64,000 nucleotides of DNA, from assembly GCF_029931775.1 (NCBI RefSeq), contig NC_079328.1:11026501-11090500 (forward strand), read 5' to 3'. Both the position numbers and the translations under genes were made by a program. Shown piece by piece: positions 32,301-44,300 of the stretch. The notes beneath the pieces are model-generated. The model saw only the letters and a program-made list of their open reading frames with translations. It was not told the DNA's origin and made no database searches. Positions within the stretch are counted from its first letter, which is position 1, and every line of letters starts with the position of its first letter. The DNA is from Euleptes europaea. Taxonomy: Eukaryota; Chordata; Lepidosauria; Squamata; Sphaerodactylidae.

Positions 32301-35300
32301 AAGGCTAGGAGGCACAGACACATCTGAGACGTTGTATTGTTAGACCCGATTAAGTGGGGGGCTGGCCTCATTCTGATTGGCCACCTTCGACTGAGTTCAT
32401 TTTGCTCAGCACCTTCCTGGCCGGCCAGCCTTCACCTAGACGCATGTGGCTGATCACTGCAGTCAGCTGCCAATCACCCCAACAGCCCTTGTTCCCCATC
32501 TCCCCTCTATGTCATGCAGCTTGCATGGATTAGCATGCTGGGGGAGGACTGTGGACCTGGATGACCCTGCCCTCCCTATTGCCAGACAAAGGCTGGCCAG
32601 GTCATGGAGGACTCTCAGAGCCTTCTCCCAGGAAAAGTCCCATTCTGAAGGCAGCTGAAGTTGGGAACAGGAAGGGACTGGGGACCAGACTAAATTCTGG
32701 GAGTGTTATCTAACCATGGCTCTGACACATGTGCTTTGTGCCAGAGTTGTGATGGCACTACAGTTACACCTGCATGAGAATGGCATGTGTGACACAGTGC
32801 TGGTACTATGATGATGTTACACTGGTGGCGGCAGCAGATGTTTAAGATACATCAGCGTGAGGGGAGGGGCTACTTGCCACCCTCCAACCTCCCCAGCAGA
32901 ACTTTATGAATGCCATGTTGATTTGAGCTTCCTGGATGTAAAATTTGAACCATGAGCCTCATTTCATTTGAGCTTTGTCTCTGTACCTGGATTGCAAAGA
33001 ATGAATTTTGAAAATATTATGGCACAGATTATAAGGCCTGTTCTTAGGACCAGCAGGTTGTGCTGTTGACACTTGTGGTCTCTTTTTGTGTTGAATAACT
33101 ACTACTAAACGGGGGTGGGGGGAGGGGCTGCCTTGGTACTGAATTCCTCTTCTCTTCCAATCCTAAAACATCATAGTGGAGAAAATTAAACTCATGACGA
33201 TCTCACCAATGCTCTTCCTGCTTCTTGGAGAAATAGGAGGTTCCCTTCAAAGGGAGTGTGTTATGCTCCAACGATCAACTTTTTGAATCACTCTAATATT
33301 TGGATCACTCTGATAGGGCCTTTCTTCTTCTCTGCAGAAGGTATTAATCGTGGTCGGGTAGTACAATGGGAAATAAGAAGCTGTTCACCACCAGTGTTGG
33401 GGCCTTTGTATGTTCCCCCCCCCCCCACTCTTGGATGTCCCTTTACCAAATCTGGCCTGTAGAATGATGCCACGTGCCCCCTTCTAGTTCCAACACGGAA
33501 GTGAAAAAGGGTCTGGAAGGGTGGCATATGTGGCATTAGCACTCGCCACTGTGTCAAGCTGGACAGCACAGGCTGGTCTTTCACCTTGGTCTGCCACCCC
33601 CCACTATACAAGTAGTTCTACAGGGAAATGCTGCTGTTCTGGGCTTTGCCCCCATTCTAGGCTGGCTTATGGGGGAAAGGAAGCTGCCTGCCTTATTCCA
33701 GGGATTTTCGAACCAGGACAGGTTCTTGATATCATCCTGAGCTGAGTTAACACTCTTCCAAGCCTATTGGTGTCAATGGTCTTGAAGGATGTAACGCTGC
33801 TTGAGGATGACACTAGCAGAGATGGATGTAGAAAGGTATGCATGACACACCCTAGTTGTCACTAAATGGTAAGTGGTTGCCATCTGTAAGCAAAGCAGAC
33901 GAGAGGTAAATGAGCTAGGCAGTGTGGGGTAAAACTAGAGCTCTGTTTTGGCTAAATTAGGTTGCCGGCTCTCTGACTCTCTTGGTGGGTGAGAGTTTGG
34001 GGGCAGATCATTGCTTTGCAACTGTGGAGATCAGAAGATGTGAAGCCATGACGAAAAATCCTGTTTTGAGAACATTTCCACCGGCTCCATCTTGAAGTTC
34101 CAGGATTGTGGTGGGAAGTCAACAAGTCCCAACTCTTAATTTTGGATGAATCGATGGGGAGGTGGTTGAAGGATGTTTGTCAGCATTCAGGAGAGTTCTC
34201 TACTGACTTCAGTAGCTCTTGCCCAGCATGTGTCCCAGATCAATTTACCTGCACTGTGTGCTGGTTTCAGTCCAGATGGCTGCTGGTGCACGCTCAACCA
34301 CTGTGGCCCGGAGGCCGCTTTCTCCAGTGAAAGCCTCACACTGTTCACAGCCAGCAGTTTACTACACAGGTTAGCTGCTGCTCACAAGAACCTGCAAGCC
34401 TGTGCTGGCTGCCAACAGCTTCTCTCTCCCAGCTGGAGAATGCTTCTGGGAAGAGCATTTTGAAGCAGGGCAGGCAATACACAAGAGTGGCCTTCCAGGA
34501 GAACAGCCCTTGGCCACTCTCTGAGCAGCTCACCAGCTTGGGAACAGCTTTCTCAGGGGGGCAGGCTGGAAGCCAGGAGATGGCCTCAAAGATATGCATG
34601 TGCATGGGGCAGGACTTTCTCTACCACTTAAGGAAGAATCAAACCGGCTTACAATCACCTTCCCCTCCCCCATAACAGGCACCCTGTGAGGTAGGTGAGG
34701 CTTAGAGAGCTCCAAGAGAACTGTGACTAGCCCAAGGTCACCCAGCTGGCTTCATGTGTAGGAGTGGGGAAACAAATCCAGTTCACCAGATTAGCCTCCG
34801 CTGCTCATGTGGAGGAGTGGGGAATCAAACCAGGTTCTCCAGATTAGAGTCAACCACTCCTAGCCACCGATCTTTACCACTACACCCTGCTGAACAGGGC
34901 CGGGCAGCAACTCTCTGCACTGAACACTATGGGCAGAAGGTTCCCTTCCTGTGCTGCTGTTTCTGGCAGCCAGTCGAGCTGTTCCAAAGGATGAGCAAGA
35001 CCTGAATGAATGGGATGTGGCCTGGCAAGCCAAGACAGCAGGGCCTGCAGTATGGAACTGAATTTCAAGCAATTGGCTATTTCCCTTCTGTTCTCTCTGT
35101 GCTGGGCGAATCAACTGGGCAGTAAAGCAGAAGGGGCACGATGACCTCTGGGTATTTTTAGCTGTGTGCACTGGGGCAGATACAGTTACGTTCACAGCAT
35201 TGCACCTGGCCCTCCTATAGCAGAAGCACCTAGATGCACTTTTGGCTTTGTGTTTGTCATTGGTCCTACACTCATGGATTTCTAAGGGGGAAATGGGCTC

Positions 35301-38300
35301 TTTCTTATTGGCTGTTAGGGCAGTATTAATTAAAATCCACACAATTTCCACATTTTAAAATTCCAACACCTCTCCCTCTTGTCCGTGTAAAGCAGACTAT
35401 CCTTTCTTTGCAAAGGAAACTAGTTGTTTCAGCAGTATGTACTGCACCTGGCATGTGATTGGTGTTCGAGATGTGTTTGGCTGATTGTAGCCTCTGAATG
35501 CCATGATGCATGGGATGGCTGATGAGTCAAAACAGGGGCACGTGGAATGCATTATTTGCATCCAGGCCCAGGAAGTATGAGAGCCAGAACAGATGGTACA
35601 TGAGAAGAGCGCATATTGTCTCCTGACTTTTGAAAACCAAAGAGCAACTATGGGAGGAGGCTGAGTGGAAGAAGCCTGCCAGTGAGTGCCTGCTTCACCC
35701 TTTGCCCGTTCATCCACTCCAAATTGCTCTCCCTGAGCTGTTTTCCTCCCACCAGAGGAAACCTGTATCTTCTGAGACTTGGCTCAGATGTGTAAATTCT
35801 GTATCCCCCTTGGAGAACAGGGTACCTGTGCAATCCATTTTGTCACAGTCCTATTCACAAAGGGAGGGCCCACGGCTCAGTGGTGGAGCATTTGCTTTGC
35901 ATGCATGCAGAAGTTCCCTGGTTCAATCCCTGGCATATCCATTTAAAAGGACCAGGTGGTAGATGATGTGAAAGACCCCTGCTTGAGACCCTGGCGAGCC
36001 ACTGCCAGTCTGAGTAGGCATTACTGAACTTGATGGACTGATGGTCTGATTCAGTATAATGCAGCTTCATGTGTTAAAGAGGCATCTACATATCTACATC
36101 ACCGCTGGTATTTGAGAAGGTAGAGAGCATTCGAAGGTCAATATGAATCTCAGAAAGAGTGTAATAATGTAAGGGGTGGCGTGGTCATAAAGACAAAATC
36201 TAAAAGGGGAGTTGGGAACTGGATGAAAATGGGAAAATGAGCAGGAGGAAAGGTCAATGAAGAGGATTTTTTTCAGATTTGGGGCAAAGACTTTAGCAGG
36301 AGAAAAATGTTGCACGGTGATGTTGATAAAGGAGAAGGAACAGGATTGGGGACCATTATAAAGTGGGGGAAGCCATGTGACAGAGAATGAGCATGTGCAT
36401 GGCTTGCACTGGGACATGGGTCTTGTACTCCCCCCCTGCCGGTTATTAGGTGCTGTACAAAAGCCAATATTTAAGACTGTGGCTAAGGGAAAAGGGGATG
36501 GGTGGATGGTTGCCACCTTCTTGCCATGGCTTGCTTCAAGCACAGATGCATTCAGAACAGGAATGTGCAAGAGGAGCCCAAGAAAAAAAATTTAACAACA
36601 ATCAGGAGTTTCCCTGCAGATGTCCCTGCTTGAAAATACGGTGTTCTTCTTCTCAGCTGCACCTGCCTCCCAAACTCAGCAGCTATAAATATGCAGTTAA
36701 ATATGCTGATATTGATAAAAGAGTGGGAAATCCTCATTTGAAGCAACTAGTCACTGAGTGCTGTTCCTCTGGGAAATGACCCAGAAAGTGGTCATCCCTA
36801 GCCCAATCTAAAACTAGAAGGAAGCAAAAGATTGGACTGCCGTGTATCTTGGGATTGCCAGTACTGGGGTAGAGATGAGGGATTGGGCAAATATATTGGT
36901 GGCACAAAACTGTGAAATTATGTCCATGAAATCTCTTCTCTGTTCTCCTTAGACAACCTATGGAATGACCAGAATCTGGAGGCAGATCTTGACCTTCCAC
37001 CAGGATGGAGGAAAATCCGTGATTCCTCAGGGACCTACTACTGGCATGTGCCTACAGGCACCACTCAGTGGCAACACCCATCATGCACCACTGGTTTGGC
37101 ATCCAATGGGGATGCTACATCACTAGAAACGGTAAAGCTTTATGCACATTACTACCTATATGATCAATAATAAAAATGTAGATAAACCAATAACTGCTCC
37201 CTCTCTCTGCACTGTTGGGGTTATTTCCATGTTATCCACTGTGTTTTTTTTAAAAATTCTTATTGTGGTATAAGTGTCATAAGAAAAGCCATGCTGGATC
37301 AGACTAAGGCCCATCAAGTCCAGCAGTCTGTCCACACAGTGGCCAACCAGGACACTATCAATGGATAGTAGTTGTGGATTCAGCTTCACCCAACAGTATT
37401 TCTGTATTTGAATGCTTCCATGTGATCCAGGTCCTATAGGACAACAAAGACATTCTTTTCAAAGTTGACACCAAAGACTGATGATGTCACCCAGAGGGCA
37501 TGCATGTGGGCGAGATAAATCACAGTACAAATCTAAACAGTGTTACACCCTTCTAAGCCCTTTGACTTCAATGGTGTATCCTTGTTTAGGATTGCACTGC
37601 CAAATCAAGGCCAGCCCAAGGTTTCTTGTCATCCTAGGCAAACTGTGGCATCCCCCCCCTCCCCGCCAATTCAAAAAGTGAAGCGAGGAGTCTAGGTTGA
37701 ACGTTTTTACTTACTGGCCATTCAAAATGAAGAATGTAAAAATTAAACAAAAAAGTCCTTCCAAGTAAATATGTTTAGGACTGCTGACATTAGTCAGCAT
37801 CAGATGAGGCCATCCATTAAGTGCCCTGGATAAAATAAGTTAAATGTAATAGATGCTAAGACCTATTGATTTCCCATAATGATTTTATCTATTGCAGCAA
37901 GATCAGCTCATCCACTGGGGTACCCAACTACTGTTCATTAAAACTTGGCTCTGTCCCATGTACTTGCTAATTCTTCATAGAATTTGCTGTCTAGAAGAAA
38001 ACAGTATAGATTCTGGCAGGGTAATAACCTCTTTCTGAATAGTTTTTCCCACTCCAGTATGAACTGATATGATTCCCTACATATATTACCCAATAGAGTG
38101 AGATGGAGGAGCCTATATTAGTTTCATGCGAACTTGTGAAGCAGCCTTACACAGGGTTACTGATCCAGTCACTGATTCAGTACAGATGAACTGTACTGAT
38201 CCAGTACAGATGAACTCCTGTTCATCTTCTAACGTGATTTATGCCATCACATGCCAGCAATGCCCTTCCACCCTCTACACTGGACCAACAGGCCAGTCAC

Positions 38301-41300
38301 TGTGACAATGATTAAATGGACATAAGTCTGAGATCAGAAACCACAGCATTCAGAAACCAGTGGGGGAACATTTTAACCTTCCAGGACATTCAGTTGCTGA
38401 TTTAAGAGTAGCAGTTCTCTTACAAAGGGATTTGAGATTAGAAAGAGAGACTGCTGAATTACAACTAATAATGAAGCTCAATACAATGCATTCTCCTGGA
38501 TTGAACAGAGATCTGAGATTCCTGTTTCATTACCAATGCTAATTTTTCCATACCTACTGTCCCTCTGTATATCATACCTAATCCAACATGCCAATGTCAT
38601 TTACTTGCTTTTGACATTTACATTGCGTTGTGTGTCTAATTCACTCTTCTCTACTTAAGGATAGATGGATTCACATTCTAGTTGTATCTGAAGAAGTGAA
38701 CTGTGGCTCACGAAAGCTCATACCGCCAGAAATTTTGTTAATCTTTAAGGTGCTACTGGACTCTTGCTCTTTTCTATTGCTATTGACAGAATAACAAGCC
38801 TACCCATCGTGATCTGATCCAGTATATGATTGCCAGTAGTGTTCCTAAGACTCAGTCAGTCAGTCAGTCAGTTTATTATAACGGTCAACGACCAGACAGA
38901 GACATTTAAGATTAAAAGGAATATATAAAATCCACAACAAATATCCTGAACATTTATAACCGTCATTCTATAGGACAGTTAGAGTCCATACATAGAGTTT
39001 GTACATCAGAGGACTCAGTGACTATCAGTCGATGGGGGACCTAGATAATTTGTGACGGCCTTACGTTTGGTAAATGCGATAAACAAAAATTTTGCTACCT
39101 CCACATTTTTGTCCTCCAAGAAATATCTTAATAAAAAACCCTCAGATTGATGTATGGGGCTTCCGGTTAGGTTAAATCGCTGTAAAAAAGGTTCAATTAA
39201 CCACTTTCTTTCAGAGGCATACCAAACACAATGAAATAATACATGAGAGACTGTCTCTATGGAGACACTAGAGCAGGGACAGAGTCTCATGGAGCGGGGA
39301 GTATGATGGAATCTACCGTATAGTAGCGAGGAGGGAAAGGCATCAAATCTTGCCCTTGAAAGGGCCCATCTATGGTTTGGGTTGGAAATATTGACCAGAT
39401 ATGAAGCTGGAGCCAAATCCGAGCTAGGTTTCAGTTGGTTGTAAAGAGGGGGTAAGGTGGCATGCTCTGTTTGTAGCTCGATATCGATAAGGTGTTGATG
39501 GACCACACTTTTTGCTTTTTTTAATCCTTCTTCTAGAAGTTGTTCTGGATCTAACCCTATAGTTCTTAATCTTTCTGTGGCTCTTTGGACTCATTGGGAG
39601 AAAGGATTGGCAGCAAGATGGTCATAAATTAAGCCAGAGGGATGAAAATGTATTTTCAACCAGTAAAAAAGTGTGTGTCGCCACATTTCCGTTTTTATCG
39701 TACCCAGTCCTGCCTCCTGCTAAGACTCAGGCAGAATCTTTCCCTTGCTGCTGCTTGAGAGTTCTGCTATCTGAGATCTGTGATAAATACGGGTACCCAT
39801 CTACAGTGTGGATTTGTGGGAGGTGTCAGCAATATGGTCACCATCTGTCTTGTAGGGAATCACATGAATTTTAGCAATCTCTACAAAGTGAGAGATGAGC
39901 CCCCCAAAATATGGTGCCATATTCTTTCCAAGTTCACTTCAAGCCTGAGAGGATTCTCATGAGTTTTTCCCCCTTAGGACCCCCAAGCTTCTGCAGTAAA
40001 CCGAGTGCTGATGGAGAGACCCATTCCAAGCCCGATGGCATCACTTCCCAGAAGGTAGGACTGGCTGCATGGGACACGTTGCCAAATGCACATGTCACAT
40101 TTCATTTGAATGAATGTGAACAAAATATTTCTGTGGCCTTCTTTTGGGGTTGAAGGGCATAAGACTGTTATCTAGTGGCTCAGAAGTGTAGATCTGACCA
40201 GAAACAATACATTTTTGACAAGGTCCAGTAGGGACAGTGGATTTAGCTGGAGAGCCGAGAAGGTAATTGGATTCAAATCAAATTTATTTAATACAGTCCA
40301 AGACCAATAAAAATAGAATCAATACAATAATTCAAACTTCCAGAATATCAAATAACTCATGAGAAAAGAAACATTTTAAATTATAATTTCACAGAATTAT
40401 CCATTATCTTATAAAACTTATAGCTAAAAATCCTATATATGGCTTACCCAAATTTCCTAGTCTTGGAGGCTAAAAATTATTGCTAAAAAGCCTATATATG
40501 GCTTACCCAAGTTTTCCTAATCTTATAGGCAATCCATCCAAATTTGGCGACCTTAAAAGTGAGCTCTTGATTCTTATCTGCTAGCATTATTAAAAGAAGG
40601 GTCCTTCTATTTTTACCGGGATGGCGGGAAATTATGGGGGTAATCAAAGTTTCCCTAATATGACTATAGATCTTACAATAAAAAATAATGTTCTAGGGTC
40701 TCGATATTTCCATCTCTACATAAGCATGCACATTCTGTAGATGGTAATCCTCTATACCCTCAAGAATTGTTGAAGGCAGCATAATCCTTCTATGATCAGG
40801 GTTATCTAAATGCTTAACATAAGGCATCAAAGCTACCTTATTTAACTTGCCTGGATCACAAAGGAAGCTCTTAACTCTGTTAAAATCATGCTGCCTTTCA
40901 ATATCCAGAACCCTCTGTTTAACCATAGCGTTTGCCTGAGCATAGTCCCTTGTAAGGAGAAATTGATGTGATAGACCATACTATCTCAGTTTTTCCTCCA
41001 TCATCCTCCGCCATGGAGAAACAAAGGAATCCGGTAATTGGATTCATAACTGCTACTCTGCCTTTGCTGTGGAGATGAAAAGAAGCCCACCAGGGTTGGC
41101 TGAGAAGCTCCACGTCACAGTTCTGCTCTGCTTGTCTACTGCTTACAGAACATCACTGGCCTGGCCTGGGGAGGAGCAGCATCAAGTCAGCACAGAGCCT
41201 GGATCCAAGGTACAGTCAGGTGAGGTGTGGCACACAAGGGGAATTTGGCTCAGAAACCTGACTTGACTGAGGAAGCTCCTTTCTGTGGCACAAGGGGATG

Positions 41301-44300
41301 AGGACAGCGTTGGTAAGGCCTTTCCTTGGGGGAAGAAATAGAGTAGGGGTCCCCAATATTTTGGAAACTGTAGGTACCTTTGGAATTCTGACACACTCTG
41401 GTGGGTGGAGCCACAAAAAGGCTGCATAGGAGGCGGAGCCAGCCACAAAACCGCTGCCACAGCTTACCCTCTGTCACACAGTGAAGATCTGTGTGCTGTG
41501 GTAGCAGCTGCTGCCAAAGCAACACTTTTTAAAAAATCCACACAGCCAGTCAAATCTCCAGTGGCCAATCAGAAACCTTGCTGGGCAAAAGCCCCATCTG
41601 GCTCTGCCTACTTTCTAAAAACACTTGGTGCATCCCAGAAAAGGTATTGGTGGGCTCCAGGGTGCTCAAGGACAACATGTTGGAGATCCTTGATGTAGTT
41701 GGTATGCTGAATGTCCAGTAGGATGTTCTGTGGAACCCCCCCACCCCCCGAAGCCTGGAAGGGCAACCACTCTGATGCGTATGTTCTCTTTTTTTTAGAG
41801 AGCTTGTGTCACCCCTCTTGTTCTGCTCCGACAGTTGCTTTAGTTGCTTAAAACCCAACTCCACAAATTTATGGTGCCTTCTCAAAAGCATGTAATAAGT
41901 TTTAACCACTGAAAGGTTAAGAATACAAATGAATAATGAAGAAGAAGAAGAGTTTTTATATGCCGACTTTCTCTACTACTTAAGGGAGACTCAAACCAGC
42001 TTACAATCACTTTCCCTTCCCCTCCCCACAACAGACACCCTGTGAGGTAGGTGGGGCTGAGAGAGCTCTAACAGAGTGGGGAATCAAACTCAGTTCTCCA
42101 GATTAGAGTCCACTGCTCCAAACCACTGCTCTTAACCACTACACCATGCTGGCTCTCTACATGTGCTTGTTCTCCACACCAGTCCAAACTCCTACTAAAT
42201 GTAAAAAAAAGAATGGGGGAGAATGGCTGATGAAGAGCTAAGGGTGTGTGTGTGCGCTCACACCCAGTGGGACATGCACTACAGTGATGGTGGTGTCTCT
42301 CTCCTGCTAGTGCTTCATTGTGCGCTCCTTGGGCTGGGTGGAAATCCCAGAGGAGGACCTGGCTCCTGGCAAAAGCAGCATTGCGGTGAATAATTGCATC
42401 CAGCAACTCTCTCAGAGCAAGTGTGAGAGCTGGAACCCTGCAGACAGATGGGGTGAGGTGAGTGCCAAAGGCATAAGACTCCAGGGGCCATGACCTGAGG
42501 CCAGTCTGATTCCTGAGCTGTGGCCATGTTGCTAACTGGAGCCATTCCTCTCCTGGACCTGCAGGCTCTCTGGTTGCCTTGCCATTCTCCCAGGGTAGAG
42601 ATAGGCATATCCTGTCGGGTGCCCCCATTCCTGCCCTTCCAGCATACTCACAGATAAGGTGCTTTTTGGAGACTCCCTTCCTTCCACTGCATCACCGGCA
42701 GATGCCGTTAAACAGTTGTGAATGGCCTGTGCTAAAATACCCATCCTGGGCTTTTCCTGTGAAAGGGAGAAGCGTGCAGAGGGAGCCATCCCTAAGGATG
42801 TTCCTCTAGTCTCCTTCACAGTCCTCTAGTCTCCCCTTTCAGGGCCAAAACATGGTGATGATCCTGAAGAAGGACACAATGAGCTTGGTAGACCCTCTGG
42901 ACCACAGCCTCCTCCACAGCCAGCCCATCATCAACATCCGCGTCTGGGGGGTCGGCTGCAACAATGGCAGGTGAGTTGTGGCTTTTCCCTTGGGGCAGGG
43001 GCCGTGCTGCCTGAGCGTAATGCCAAGGGCGGCTCAAGCGGAGTGTTGAGCTATAGGCCCTGTGAGATGCCGTGGGGGGGGGGCAGTATCCGTCCTGCTG
43101 CCCATCTCTCTCCATGTGGCTTTGCTCATGACAAAATGGCTGTTGCTCATCCTCTCAGATGCCGCTGGGTGAGAGTCCCTGGCCCACAACACAGCTGTCC
43201 CTTCTGTGGCTCTACATTAACCAGTCTTCTCTCTTTCCTCACATGCTACGCTTGACTAAGGGACAGGTGAGACCCTCTCTTCCTCTGACAGAAATGACCA
43301 GTGTGTGGAGCCTTGCACTTGCTCAATGGGTTTTCTCCTTGCAGGGATTTTGCTTTCGTGGCCAGCGACAAGGATACATGTATGCTGAAGTGCCACGTCT
43401 TCCACTGCAACGTGCCTGCCAAGGCTATTGCTAAGGCCCTGCATGAAATGTGCTCTAAGGTATCCCTAATGATTTGTTTGAGTACACACACGTGTGAGGG
43501 AAGACTGAGTCATCCTCACAACTCTGAATAAGGTGGACTGCTAGCCTTTTTTTTTTTTGATGGAGCAAAGTTGCAAAGAAGGCTGCAGTCTTATGCACGC
43601 TTCCTTTCCTTTATCCCTTAGAAGCTCCTTGATCCATTGATCTTTAGCAGCGTAAATCTAATGTTTGAGGGATATAAGGACCGAAATAAATCTTGCCGCT
43701 GACAATGTAGCCTTGGGATCCCTGACACTTAATAAAAAAGGCATTATGTTAGACACAGAAGCATTAGATTTATATGTTAAAAGGGGAGCGATATAACGTG
43801 ATCGAAGTTCCTCATAAAAGCAGCATTCCAAAAGGGCATGAGCTAATGAATCAATAGAGCCAGAAGAGCAAGGACAGGTCCTGTCTGGGTATGGTATATT
43901 CAAAATTCTGCCCTGCGTAACTATAGAGGGGTTAGCATTCAGTCTAGCTAAACAGAAGGCTCTAGAAAGACGAGGAGTTGTCAAATAATAAGTATAAGCG
44001 GGCAAACGGCGTGGTGGTGTTATTCCGAAAAACTGAGATGAACAAACACGAAAAGTAGTGCTGTTATAATCAAGCTATTTAATGCACTTTTATGCAAACT
44101 TCCTTGGGAGTAGGTCCCATTGAACTATGTAGGACTCTTCTGAGTAACAATGTTGAGGCAGCACACTGCTTCATCAAGCACACCTATTAAAGTAAGGGGG
44201 CTTCCTGGTGGCGGTCTAGTTTCTGACCATATTCTTGGAACATCGAATTCTCTCCCATGAACACAACCCTCTGCTGGTTCAGGAAGAGTTTTCTTTCTGG

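Noticed and set aside
22931-36952. Additional APBB3 exons in intron 1
   Set aside because: Exon 1 (phase 1) joins exon 2 directly to give the expected NCDDNLW sequence, so none is needed.
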